A stretch of DNA of 64,000 nucleotides, from contig SDOX01000005.1 in the NCBI GenBank assembly GCA_004565275.1, positions 966,765 through 1,030,764 of the forward strand, written 5' to 3'. The stretch is from Nannochloropsis salina CCMP1776 (lineage: Eukaryota; Sar; Eustigmatophyceae; Eustigmatales; Monodopsidaceae). Below, one piece after another: positions 37,185 to 49,393 of this stretch. The first letter of the stretch is position 1, and each line of letters opens with the position of its first letter. Position numbers and translations under genes: made by a program. The notes under the pieces were generated by a model. That model was given only the letters and a program-made list of their open reading frames with translations, did not search any database and had not been told where the DNA came from.

Positions 37185-38178
37185 TGGTAGAACCGCGATC
37201 GGACGCCTGGACAAACAAAGCCTTCAGAAAGGCCTCCGCATTTTCCGTGTGTGTTTACAGCTCTGTTGAGGGAATCAAAAGAGTAAAGCGTGACCTATGG
37301 AACAGGCTTGAAGGTCTCATCAGACCCACAGACACCGGGAACATCAGCTACTTTACAATTTAAGAGAGGGATCGGCTCACAGATTTCACAAGTGTGATAC
37401 GAGAATTTTCTTGCACGTATGGTTATTTTGTAGTTACTCACACGAGATGAAAAGGAGAGATCCCAAGAACCGACAGGATAGTTACTGCTGTCGCAGATGC
37501 CAAGCGGAACTTCATCTCGCCTTGCCCCCAAAGATTGGATTTTTTCCCGATCGATGAGACTAACACTGCAATCTCCTATGTGGAATGTGGAAAGGTGGAG
37601 TACACGCGGGGTGGAGACATAGTATGGGCACAAGGAGGGGAGCATTCCGGTGGATGGGCCGGCCTGCCTGCTCGCTCAGTGGTGGAGGAGGGGGGGAAGT
37701 CTCGACCCGAGGTCGGGCAGATTATAATTGGGCATCAGCCACCCACAAAAGCCATTGGGAGCTTGGAAGACGCGTATGTATTGCTGTCGCCCCATTCACA
37801 CCCAAAAGAAAAGCGCGCGCTTCTCTTCGAGACGGGCGTGGCTGTATGTCCACAGAGAGCAAAGAGGTTGGGGCGGGGAGCCGCTTGTTGACTTGACCTG
37901 TTGCAGCAACATCTTCCGTCGCGACCTTCCAGGCCAGACTTTTCTCATAAAATTCAGGTGGCCGAAGGGGCCATTATTCAATATGTCAGCTCTTCTATTA
38001 ACAACTTGCTGACTTAATTTTTTGTTCATCCTACGGTTCGGTTTGCTGTAGTGAAAAAGACAAACTAAAGATACCGTCAAGGCCGTCCCCTCCTTGATCT
38101 CCTACATATTCCTTTTGCCTGCCACATAGTCCAACAGGTCTATCCACAGGAGCTATTTTCATTGTTTACGTACAAATA
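37185..38178. other. Divergent region between Era and HMBS genes
   Basis: About 1 kb between start codons. It probably holds two promoters and perhaps a 5' exon of the Era gene encoding its targeting peptide. Minus-strand (37295-37645) and plus-strand frames here show no motif. Confidence 0.5.
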
Positions 38179-39536
<1,358 letters not shown>

Positions 39537-40247
39537 AAAGGCGCATTTTGACATAAAAGAGATGGGACAGAAGAGATGACGGAAAGATGGGCAATGAAGA
39601 ACATATTATATACAGCTTGTCCGACCGCTGCAAAGAGAATCTGCTACACGCGGAGAGGCAAGAGTCACCTGTCGCTTACATTGACTTGCATCGCTGGTGT
39701 GGCGGAGGGGGAAGTGTGCAACTTGAAAGAGATATCTTCTCAAAAAGAAAAGCTACTCAACTCCTACCTATACAAGCATGACAAGAAGCGGCGCTACGAA
39801 TAAGCTTCACAATATTTTGTTCGTCTTCAAGTGAATTCACCCGTGCTAGAAAAAAATATAGTTGTTTATCGCATACCTCCCCCTCTACATTCCATTTAGC
39901 AACCACAGAAATTGATAAACCGAGAGGAGCGCGCTTTCACACATATGCTGGCTTAAGGTGAGGGACATACCGCAAAAATCATGAACCAAGAAAGTAAACA
40001 TCGTTCGTTGTCGATATCATGATCTTGAAATTTTGTCCTGGGAGTAAGTGAGAAGAAGCGCAGGGAAGATATGTCGCAATATATTCTTCCTTTTTAAATT
40101 TATTGTGTGGACGCATTTCGCGCCAAGAATTTACGGACGGATACCACGCTTTGGGGTCTTTATTTTTGCACGTCTGCGACACTCTAACTCTGTGGCTACC
40201 CCTTAAATGCCAACGAGAAATTGCACGCTAAGAGACCTAACATTAGG
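39537..40247. other. Convergent intergenic region
   Basis: About 700 bases between the 3' ends of HMBS and the unrecognised multi-exon gene. It is AT-rich with no convincing frame; 3' UTRs are expected here. Confidence 0.5.
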
Positions 40248-42405
40248 TTACACTGCTCTAAACCAAGCTCTCGACTGAGCCTTTCTACATTCTTCGACGA
40301 AGACCTGCGGTTGACGGTGAATGAAATCCACCAGCATCGCATGATCAGTTGGGAAATAATCTCCCGGTCGGGACTTCGCCTCTTTCTTGTGCCCTCGATA
40401 ATAGCATCGATCTACCATTCCGATGCCAATAGTCCATGCCGGATCTCGAGCCTTTTCACAGTAGGCTATCCCGAACATCCGCGCGTAGCGGGGCTCTCCT
40501 GGCTGGAGCGTCTCCCCATTCAGACGAATGTCACCCGTTTCCGTCACTTCCACCTTTGGCCGGTGACTTGGATTTCGTGCTAAAGTGTGCTCTTCTTCTA
40601 CACTTAAACAATTCGACTCTGTGATTTGCTGAATTGATGCCCTTGTTACTATTTCCTTCTTGTGAACGTGACCATTGTAGCGGGACGATTGCTGCCTTGA
40701 CTGCAGCGATTTTCCGACATCCCCGTCATGTATGTCTCGAAAGTCGGTCTTTTTGCCTCTTTTATACAATGCCTGCCTCTCATCAGTGCTCCATTTTCCC
40801 ACGGAGCTCGCGCTACTGACGGCCATCGTGGGAGTCGCGGACCTCACATTGTCAGCCGTAGGGGTCGTAGGTCTGAGGCTCGGCGAAAGCGACCTTTTCC
40901 TTTTCATATTTGTGGTTGTTGTCTCCGAAGGCAAGTTTACTCTTGTGGGAGATCTCATCTTGCTATGTGCCAGGTCATCTTTGGTGTTGAGAGGCTTGCC
41001 CTTCGCTGCCGACGCAACCCGACCGGCTGCCGTAACACCACTTGTCCGGTGGATACTACTGCTTCGGGGACGTCCAGAAAGCTCAGCTTGGAGGTCCGCA
41101 AAGGCTCGATCTTGTTCTCGCAAAAATGACAAATCGATCCCATCTGTTCGTCGCCCGAAATTCGCCCTTAGTATGCTTTGAAAGCGTTTCAGACCACGAG
41201 GAATAGGTCTGGCGTCTCGCTACGAGCGGTTAATGCGGATCGAGTGTAGGGAAGAGGACCAACTATAATGAATCTCAGATCGGGAAGCACATATGTCGAA
41301 AGAATGTTCCTACTTACCAGGTGTCTCTCCAGGAGATCTTGACTGACTGGATAAACCGTTAGAAACGGGGACTGAGTATGGAACGGATAGGCCATTGTCA
41401 GCTCGTCTTGTAATATTTACACAATCACGGACAGTACGACATACCTTGCTTAAAGCCGCTTCCACATTAGACCATTCTTCAAGTTGTGGACAGTGTGCTC
41501 GGTAACCGATGAACTTGTCAGACTATGGTGCCATCCGTTTGAAAAAGTCAACGACTGGAAATATTCTACTTTACTCGCTTGGTTTAAAACGGTTCTGAAG
41601 CTATAACAACACATCATACAGCAAAACGACTCCCGTTTGTCGAGGACACTACACTCATTTATAGTCAAACACTTACCCGACGAGTTGTCTGAGTTACGCA
41701 GTGTTCGAATTTTTGAGCCTGTTTTCAGTTTGTATGACTCTCATGAAAATAGTCCGGGGGAACTCACACATACAATACAACTTTTATGACTTACCTTGCA
41801 AGATGAGATTTCTTGTCCTTTCCGAGGGTGTGTACTTGAATCGATGACAGAATCAAAATCAAAAGTGCACGGCTCGGAGACGCGAGCCCTGTAATCACGT
41901 CCACGGTTCCATGTCAACATCAATTGACGGTGCGCTCCTGATAACGTATCCGCCTTTTCTAAAGATGTGACCGAGCATCCTGCACTCATTGGTGAGTCTG
42001 CAGATGGTTTTGAGGGCGTGATGGAGGACAACACAAGTTAGGCATGCTCGACCAGCCTTCGCAACGGCGACCCACAATTCGAAATATGTAACTCATTCAG
42101 AAAAGCCCCGGAGCTCTCCAAACTTTAGATTTAGACGCAATGCACTATCTAAATAACATACGTGATTGAGAACTCAGCGCGTCTCGACATTCACAAGTAT
42201 CAGGTCGATGAACTTCGTACGAACGACACGACTTCCCACACAGCATGATAGCATGGACAGGCTCAAAACACTCATGGAAGACCATCGTAAACGGGACAGA
42301 CGTGTGATCACATACATACAATGATGAACTTCTCCAACTCTCATAAGTCCAGAGCTCGACAGAGCTCACACATTGCATAACATCTCCACCATTCTCCTTT
42401 GGCAT
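40248..42405 (-). CDS. Unrecognised multi-exon gene
   Basis: I do not recognise this protein. A chain of minus-strand exons agrees in phase and splice consensus: 42405-42162 (start uncertain), 41997-41795, 41718-41677, 41513-41445, 41401-41318 and 41219-40248, about 537 codons. Donors are GTATGT, GTAAGT (three) and GTATGT; the last acceptor is CGTAG. The small exons encode AQKFEHCVTQTTRR, FIGYRAHCPQLEEWSNVEAA and YPFHTQSPFLTVYPVSQDLL. The last exon holds an amphipathic segment (FLREQDRAFADLQAELSGRP), a Ser/Thr/Lys-rich disordered part, and a compact C-terminal region with MFGIAYCEKARDPAWTIGIG and GDYFPTDHAMLVDFIHRQPQ. The locus is intron-rich for this window. The last exon is firm, the middle ones probable, the first weak. 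It is divergent from the ECD gene. Confidence 0.6.
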
Positions 42406-42914
42406 TGAAGACCCCCCGTAACTCTCATGGGCGTGTGTGGGACAAGGAGCAAAAGCTAACGTGGCCCATCGATGCACTCTAGAGTTGTGGCATTCAATAA
42501 TGAGGCGGCACGTCCTCAGAATATAATGTCTCACACATTACGATAGTGGAAGAGATGTGAGGAATTGGTGTGTGTCGTTCCGTAATGACAGCAAGGGAAT
42601 CTCAAAGCTCCCGCATCCGGTGTTCAGGAGACTACTAGTCGGGAACCCATCTCTCCTCTTGCTTGAGCCCTGCGCGTAACCGCTCCTCGAAGCTGAGACA
42701 GATTAAGACAACCCCTGATCTTTGCAAGTGGACTACGCCTTCTTTCTTTCGATGATGGTAATCTTTTGACCCACTTGCAAGCTATGTCTGAAACCCCAGT
42801 ATGATTCATTCCTCCGTTCCCGTGTAAGGGCCACAAAATAGCGGAGACAGCGAGGACATGGAACTGGGCAACGTATCTTAGACCAAAACCCATCACATTG
42901 TGAAGGTTTACAGC
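42406..42914. other. Divergent promoter region upstream of ECD gene
   Basis: About 500 bases between the uncertain start of the multi-exon gene and the ECD start. The minus-strand frame continues open to 42534, so an earlier start of that gene is possible. No motif is seen. Confidence 0.45.
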
Positions 42915-45278
42915 ATGGAAACACATCCTGCATCGCAAGCAACTCCAGCCCTGGACGACTTCATGAACCCCGACGCATCTTTTTTGCAAGAAATCAGGGG
43001 TTTAGGACGAGAGGAAGCAGAAGACTTTGTGGCTTTTGAGATCTACGTGACGAAACAAGGGGACTCCGATGGAGAGCAAGATGATCGCGATAAGTTGGCA
43101 AGATATGCACTCTCCAGGATCTTGGAAGTCACTGAGGAGTACCGAGAGGCTTACTTCTGGCATCACGAGACCTTTATGCTCTCACCAGTGCCTTCGTTCA
43201 GAGAAGTCGACTCCGCCATGACGCCAGCGCCTGGTCGCGCACCGGAGGCAGGTTTTCCCTTATTGCGTGGATGCGTGCATGTGGGCGACAACATAGAAGA
43301 CGAGTGGTTTACTGTCTGGTTGCTACGGCGTGCCACTGGAGACCCAGCACTTGCGGCCCTCGGCTTGGCAGCACGGGTGTGGGACGCAGATGGCGATTTT
43401 CTGTTGATTGAAGCCGCCCTTGCAGCGCCTTGGTGGCTCGATCCCGACAACAGCGCTTTTCGCGTGTGGATCAAAGGCGGAGAATTTCACTTCATCTCGA
43501 TAGATCACCATCCTTTGTCTTCTGCCCGCCCCCTGGCAGCAGCTGACGCCTTGCGGCTCCTAAGTGCCCCCTCGCCCCTCCCACCCTCCGAGACCCCTGT
43601 CTCTTTGGCACACCCTCCCACTCCATCATCTTGGCTCAACACGGCTCTGAATGGGCGAATGGCCGCATACCCAGCCGGGATAGGAAGCGCGAAGCACCGA
43701 TCGGCGTGTTATCTGCCCGTGGGCGCGGCAGTTTTGCTTCAGAGACATCGTGCCTTGCTGACGGCCGCTGTGAGGACCCTGCGGTCTCGGGAGCCGGGGG
43801 AATTGCTGCGCTTGATGAGAAGCGAAAGAAACAATGGAGGTGGCGGGAGGAAGGGAGGAGGGAAGGGGGGCGGTGGCACGTTGGGAGGGCGTTGTCAAGG
43901 AGAGATACGCTTTGACGTGTCTCGCTTGGTCCCAGTGCAACTGACCATGACGCGCCTCCTGTTTGGGCAGCTTGAGTCGGACTCGCTACAGCCGCCCAAA
44001 GCCTTCATGTCTGCCATTGTCGACGTGGGGGGGAGGGAGCGGGAGCGGGCGGTGGCCTCGGGAAAAGGGAGGGAGGAAGGCGGGGAGCGGGAGCGGAGGG
44101 TGGAGGCGGCGATTCTGCGCGGCGTACGTCTGGCTTGCGGGTTGGAAATACTGTACTGGCGGCTCCAGAGGGACAGGAAAGAGGGGCGTGGGGGAGAGGA
44201 GGGCAAAGCTTGGACGGCGTACCAGGCCCGGTTGCGGAGACAGGGGTTTTGGGGGCTGGAGGAGGAGGGCTCGGCGGAGTATCGGGCGCGAACTAAGCAA
44301 GCATGGAATACGTTCACTAGATGGAGGCGAAAGCAAGGTTTGGAGGGTTGGAGGGATGAAGGCTTAGAGCGTGACGCATGGATGCGTGAGTTGCTGGAGG
44401 AGGAAGATGGGGGGTGGGAGGCGGGCGCCTTCTCGCCAGTCCTGGACGATCTCCCTATGGATGACGACGAAGGATGGATGCAAACGGAACCCGAAGATCT
44501 GGAACGGCTGCTGGAGCACTATGCAGAGACTCTTGAGGGGCAGGAGCAATCTTTCTTAGATGAGGAGGACGAGGAGGACGAGGAGGAGGACGAGGAGGAG
44601 GGCGAGGAGGGGGAAGGGCCTGGTGTGGAGAGTCTGACCACTATATTGGAAGGAATGAAGGACTTTGTCACGGGTCCGGCGGGGTTGGATGGTGCCGAGG
44701 TAAGGAAAAGACGGGGCAGCGGAGGGCGCCACGACGCACGCGGCAGCGAAGGTGGAGGCGTGCGCTTGGGCGTGAGTCGATTGCTGAGCATTCTTGAAGG
44801 AGGCGATACGGAGGGCGGGTTAAGGACGGCGGCTGGAGTGACAGAACTTGAAGGAGCGGAAGAGGAGGAGGAGGGGGACAATGATTTGCTTGGTGATAGA
44901 GGCATGGCATTCATGCACGAAGCTAGAAAGAATGAGGAAAATGACAGCGATGATGGAAGTGAGGGCAACATCTTTGACGAAGAGACCGTGATGGATGGGG
45001 AGACGTCACAAGACCGAGAAATGGAGATGTATTTGGCGCAGATGGACAAAGAGCTCGTCGGCACAACCTTAGCTGACACGTTTGAGCGTGCACCCGCTGA
45101 GAGGAGGCCTGAGGCTTCCAACGGTCTTGAAGGAGCGCAGGAACTCAATAATGCGGAAGACCTACCACCAGTAGATGTGGACTTGAATTTGGTCCGTCAT
45201 TTACTGGAGTCGGTGGCCGCACAAGGCGCTCTTCCAGGGCCCGCCTCGAATCTCCTGAGGGAGCTGTGGGAAACCTGA
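42915..45278 (+). CDS. ECD: Ecdysoneless (ECD/SGT1) homologue
   Basis: The single exon has 787 codons from the first ATG at 42915. The N-terminal half is clearly ECD: VGDNIEDEWFTVWLLRRAT, ARVWDADGDFLLIEAALAAP, WWLDPDNSAFRVWIKGGEFH, followed by a run with HRSACYLPVGAAVLLQRH. The segment SRLVPVQLTMTRLLFGQLES and a Trp-rich region with ILYWRLQRDR follow. The C-terminal third is highly acidic, with a run of Asp/Glu near residue 555. ECD proteins act with the R2TP co-chaperone and with spliceosomal U5 components, affecting splicing, transcription and cell cycle. At 787 residues it is longer than the human protein (about 640), because of a Gly/Arg/Glu-rich insertion and the acidic tail. Confidence 0.92.
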   Translation: METHPASQATPALDDFMNPDASFLQEIRGLGREEAEDFVAFEIYVTKQGDSDGEQDDRDKLARYALSRILEVTEEYREAYFWHHETFMLSPVPSFREVDSAMTPAPGRAPEAGFPLLRGCVHVGDNIEDEWFTVWLLRRATGDPALAALGLAARVWDADGDFLLIEAALAAPWWLDPDNSAFRVWIKGGEFHFISIDHHPLSSARPLAAADALRLLSAPSPLPPSETPVSLAHPPTPSSWLNTALNGRMAAYPAGIGSAKHRSACYLPVGAAVLLQRHRALLTAAVRTLRSREPGELLRLMRSERNNGGGGRKGGGKGGGGTLGGRCQGEIRFDVSRLVPVQLTMTRLLFGQLESDSLQPPKAFMSAIVDVGGRERERAVASGKGREEGGERERRVEAAILRGVRLACGLEILYWRLQRDRKEGRGGEEGKAWTAYQARLRRQGFWGLEEEGSAEYRARTKQAWNTFTRWRRKQGLEGWRDEGLERDAWMRELLEEEDGGWEAGAFSPVLDDLPMDDDEGWMQTEPEDLERLLEHYAETLEGQEQSFLDEEDEEDEEEDEEEGEEGEGPGVESLTTILEGMKDFVTGPAGLDGAEVRKRRGSGGRHDARGSEGGGVRLGVSRLLSILEGGDTEGGLRTAAGVTELEGAEEEEEGDNDLLGDRGMAFMHEARKNEENDSDDGSEGNIFDEETVMDGETSQDREMEMYLAQMDKELVGTTLADTFERAPAERRPEASNGLEGAQELNNAEDLPPVDVDLNLVRHLLESVAAQGALPGPASNLLRELWET

Positions 45279-45838
45279 AAGGGTTACAGGAAAACCAGGC
45301 AAGCGTGGAAAAATTCGCCAAGCCGCCGCTGGTGAAATGATAGTTGTCGATTCACAGCAAAGAAATCGTAAAATTTTGTTGGCGGGAGATCTGGCATGTA
45401 ATGCAAAAGAAATGCCCAGGGATAGAGGAGGTTGCCCCTTGAGCTGTCGCCGTCTCGCCTGCCGGTGGCCTCGAAGACAGGCCGCTCCCTTTGGGAGTGG
45501 CGTGAAACCACCTGGGCAATTCGAGTCCCTGTATGTCGTAGTTGCTCATAGCTACTTTTTGTTTGAAACCCGTCAAGCGTAGTGAACTCATTGTTCCAGA
45601 CTCCCATTGCATTGGCTTTCGATCCTTATCACTTTACCCTTGTCGCTGGTGTGGGAAGAAGGTGGGCTGTTTTTGGCCCCGAAACGCTACCGTGTAAGAA
45701 TATCAGTAACTCTACAATGCATCGTTGGCAGGTTGCAAGTCATGCTACGAGGTATATCGTTGCCCGGCTTAAGCGATCGAGGTCCTCTCCGTTGGACAGC
45801 AGGTACGAAATTACTTGTTGGATGCGTTTGTCCGCGTA
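45279..45838. other. Intergenic, ECD 3' end to mitochondrial gene
   Basis: About 560 bases between co-directional genes. A frame from 45607 starts with a hydrophobic stretch (MHWLSILITLPLSLVWEEGG) but has no downstream support. Otherwise nothing is seen. Confidence 0.45.
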
Positions 45839-47706
45839 ATGGTGCTGACCTCAACCCTCATGCGTCATTCTTTGCAATTTACCCGGCCATGTCTCACTAC
45901 ATCAGCCTCTTTGGGTGGTCTTCGAAATATCCGACAAGGAAGTCGGGGAGGGGACAAGGACGTGCAAGAGTTCCTGGAGGAGGCCGTCACGCCCCGCGGA
46001 GCTCAGGGACCTCGGAGTGGAGCCGGTCGTGGCTCCGGCTCTTACGAGCGTTTTATTAAAACCTACAAGGAGACAGTGCTTACCGAAGAGGACAAGCGGT
46101 TTAAGACGTGGTCCAACTGGAAGGATCAGTTGGAGGATTTCGAGAACGACGGGCAAGAGTGCGTCATGATGGGGGTCCCCGGGCCGGGGGAACGGGGGGG
46201 GAAGAATATCGAATGTTTTTATATGTCTCCTACTTAGCGCTGACGTAGCTTGGCGTTCTTCTTATAAGCTATACCATTTCCTTGTGACCATTTGCGCAAT
46301 ATGCAGGGACCTGAGCGGGGGCGAGGAAGGCTACTTGGGCAGCATGGTTGATATGGAAAGTTCCGGGAGAGGGGCCAAAAAGGGCCGGGGGAGAGGTCGC
46401 TCAGTGCGTGGCCGCAGTGTCCGGCGCTCTCGGGGCGGACGTGACGAGGAGGGCGAAGAGGACGTGGGGTCGTACTTCGACTGGACCGAAGGGTCCCTGT
46501 TCATCCCCGACCTCCTCGTCCGCGAGGGGGACGAGGGAGGCACGGTCTCGGACCGCATCCGCGTGGAGGATGACCTCCAGCTCCGTCTCAATAAGCTGCT
46601 CTGGCGGCGGCTGAAGCTGAGGGCCCGGGACTTGGACCAGCACGTGCCAAGGGCGTACCGGCGGGGGAGAGCAGTCCAAAGGGCCATGGCGGAGGCGCGC
46701 GCGAGGGAAGCAAGAGCGGGCACGGGCGTTTCAGGGGCGAAGGGGGTAGGCCTGGAAGTGCAGAGTGGTACAGGAGAAGATGGCGTCGGGACTGTGAGGG
46801 AGACAAGAGAGACGTCGGGCGGGCCCGAGAGCCGGGGCCAGGGGGGCGAGGGCCACCAGGAGGGAAGCCCGGACCCCGTCGCTGGCGGTGTCGCGCCCGC
46901 TCTGGATCCTGACATTCAAGTGGTGAAGAGATTGAACCGGGCTAGGACGTTGGAAGCCATTGAGGATGAAATAGGGCGGCTCATGGTGGAGGGCAAGGTG
47001 GACGTGGAGATGGAGGAAGAGCAGATTCGAGCGCGGCGGCTCCAGGCGAGGGCGAGGAGGATGAGGTCCGGGGAGTATGACCATGGGGAGGACGTAGACG
47101 GGGGCGGGGAGGAGGAAGAGGGCGAGGGGGAGGGAGCGGCAGGGCTCGAAGATGGACGACTGGACACGGATCCACGTGCAGGACTTGGAGGAGGCCGTGG
47201 GGGAGGAGGTGCCCACCCTGGACGCGGACGAAGAAGGCTTTGAAGCCTTCAGGGAGTATGCTGAGCAGCTGATTGAGGCGGGCGGCGTCATCGAGTATCG
47301 TTCCACGCGGGCAGGCAAGTACGACCGGGAGATGGCCCTACCAGCGCCCCTGGCCACGGGGCGGGCGCTCGAGCAGGCCTTGCGCAGAGACCGGACAGCC
47401 GTGGAGAAAGTGTCTGGGTCTAAGCACCGCTTTGGCGGTAAAGAAAAAGGGACGGCTCCGATGTCGGCTTCGGATTTTGAGGCATCAGCAGCCTGCGCCT
47501 GGCTGGCACTCAATAAGAATGTGAGCATGGGAGACACCACCAGGATGGAACTCAGCGAGGCCCTGGCGGCAACCCTTCAGCGCCTGCAAGAGAAGCCTGG
47601 ACGGCTCGAGCGCGTGCGTGCTCGTGTTAAGACCGCTGCCGCGAGTGCCGGAGGAAGGGCTGACGGCGAGGCGACAGGGGGAGGAGGTAGAGGCCGAGAG
47701 GGGTAA
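45839..47706 (+). CDS. Unknown protein with mitochondrial-type presequence
   Basis: Exons 45839-46158, 46307-47093 and 47143-47706 agree in phase and give about 556 residues. The N-terminus MVLTSTLMRHSLQFTRP plus CLTTSASLGGLRNIRQGSR is rich in Arg/Ser/Leu and free of acids, typical of a mitochondrial presequence (inference). The mature part has SYERFIKTYKETVLTEEDKR, an RGR-rich linker and VGSYFDWTEGSLFIPDLLVR. Charged helices follow, then WTRIHVQDLEEAVGEEVPTL and AREYAEQLIEAGG-like segments. I recognise no catalytic motif. A lineage-specific mitoribosomal or other mitochondrial assembly protein is possible. The second intron would be only 49 bases with a weak GTAGAC donor. It is the weakest point, and the third exon could instead be reached by another junction. 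Confidence 0.62.
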
Positions 47707-48191
47707 GGGCGAGGCGGGGAGAAAGCCACCACGAAGACAAAGTAGTCGTTAGTCTGGCCAATTGGTGCGTAAAATGACTAGGGAGCATTTTAAGAAGAAA
47801 AAAGTGGTCGATAAGTGGCATGGGGGGACGCGCAAGGAAGTCTGCTTGCTGAGATGTGGATACTTCGCGGCTCCCGCCACTCCCACCTAAGCCCGTCCTT
47901 TTTTGTTTTACGTCCTCCTCTTCAGTCCCTCTTTCCCATCTTATAAATTCCCAGTGTGCATGCATTCTATTGATGGATGATATACGAATGTGTCATGTCG
48001 TTTGTTGAAGTGGCTCGCATTGGTTGGCCACGTTTTTCAAATTCATGTACACCTCGTCGATTACAAGCGCCGTCCTCGCTCAAAATATTCCTCATGTCGG
48101 CTATCCACTTTATCTGAGCCTCTTCCTCTCCCTACTCACAGACGACAGGAAACAAGCATCGCGTGGTGATCGACGCAACAGGTTTCATAGG
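47707..48191. other. Intergenic, upstream of UBC12 gene
   Basis: About 480 bases. The UBC12 frame is open upstream to 48024 but contains an AG just before the chosen ATG, suggesting a 5'-UTR intron acceptor at about 48190. No gene is seen. Confidence 0.5.
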
Positions 48192-48884
48192 ATGCTCCGA
48201 GCCAAGAAAAAAAAGGAGGAGGAGGCCGCCGCCGCTGCAGCTGCGGCGGCCAAGATTGATGTGGACGGAGGCTCGTCGTCATCATTTTCGGTGGAAGCAG
48301 GAGAAATGGAGAAGCCTCACGACGGAGGAGCACCAGCTACGGAAAATGGAACGGTGAGCATAATGGGTATCGGCGGCAAGAGCGTGAAAGCTGCTCAGAG
48401 TAAGGGCAGGCGGCGGCAGCCTGCTGAGCTTCGTATTCAAAAGGATCTGGCAGAAGTGGAGCTGGGTACGGCGGCAACTCTGATCTTCCCGAATCCGAAT
48501 GACTTGACGGACTTCATCGTCGAGGTTTCACCGGAGTCTGGCTTTTGGACCGGCGCCAAGTTTACGTTCACCTTCCGCTTTCCAGCCGAGTACCCGCATA
48601 CGCCGCCCAAGGTGACCTGCCAGACTCGGATCCTGCACCCGAACATCGACTGGGAGGGCAACGTGTGTTTGAATATTCTGCGAGAAGAGTGGAAGCCGAT
48701 TCTGGACGTGAACGCGATTATCTATGGCCTCCTCCATCTCTTTGCCGAGCCCAACCCGGACGACCCCCTCAATAAGGAGGCAGCTGAGCTCTTCCGGGCG
48801 GACGCGCGGCAATTTGAACGTGTCGTCAAGCAGACCTTGCGTGGATTGAGTTATCAAGGGCACACATTTGAAAGACTCCTCTAG
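48192..48884 (+). CDS. UBE2M: NEDD8-conjugating enzyme UBC12
   Basis: One exon of 230 codons from the ATG at 48192. The N-terminus MLRAKKKKEEE mirrors the UBC12-specific N-terminal peptide that docks on the NEDD8 E1, but it is followed by a poly-Ala and Gly/Ser-rich insertion of about 60 residues. The UBC fold starts at AELRIQKDLAEVEL. Conserved segments are FRFPAEYPHTPPKVTCQTRI, LHPNIDWEGNVCLNILREEW with catalytic Cys159, and IIYGLLHLFAEPNPDDPLNK. The NVCLNILREEWKP block is diagnostic of UBC12 against other E2s. The enzyme passes NEDD8 to cullins and so activates cullin-RING ligases. An upstream non-coding exon is possible. Confidence 0.95.
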   Translation: MLRAKKKKEEEAAAAAAAAAKIDVDGGSSSSFSVEAGEMEKPHDGGAPATENGTVSIMGIGGKSVKAAQSKGRRRQPAELRIQKDLAEVELGTAATLIFPNPNDLTDFIVEVSPESGFWTGAKFTFTFRFPAEYPHTPPKVTCQTRILHPNIDWEGNVCLNILREEWKPILDVNAIIYGLLHLFAEPNPDDPLNKEAAELFRADARQFERVVKQTLRGLSYQGHTFERLL

Positions 48885-49393
48885 GCAAGACGATGGTGCA
48901 ATGGCATGAAGGTTTGAAAGAGGTGGCTAGCGTCTCTGGAAAAGGAGAAGACTGACCGGGGTAGGAAGGGCGTTGTGTGGTAAGGCAATGGATTAAAGCT
49001 GGTGAGCCCGAAAGCTGGGCGTGTACAGCAAAGAGTAAAAGAGAAACAAACAATCAGCAAGACCAGCACAGCATTACAAGCGGCCTGCAAAGGACTCAGG
49101 GGTGTGTCTGAAGACAGTCCAGCTTGACCATCACTCTTATCATGCTTTCTTCAGCTTTTGTGTAAACTATTCGTGATCCTATAAGAACCGCCTTAAGGGC
49201 GTTGCTTTTTGGTACCTATTTTGTTATACGGTCATGCTCAGCGAAGCCCTTGTGAAGCTTCTCGTTCGAGTGCGCCACGCGACTCACTGAGCTTCTTGAT
49301 CCGGTCCCGGCGCACTGTTCGAAGGACAAACTATAGTTGATTGATTAGCCAGGCTTCACGACCTGCAAAATGGTCTTCATCCACATTTGCATG
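48885..49393. other. Convergent intergenic region
   Basis: About 500 bases between the 3' ends of the UBC12 and RBR-protein genes. Short frames only; 3' UTRs are expected. Confidence 0.5.

Noticed and set aside
45607-46059. Frame beginning with a signal-peptide-like stretch
   Set aside because: It leads into a different frame from the supported exon at 45839 and is lost after 46059; no splice joins it convincingly.
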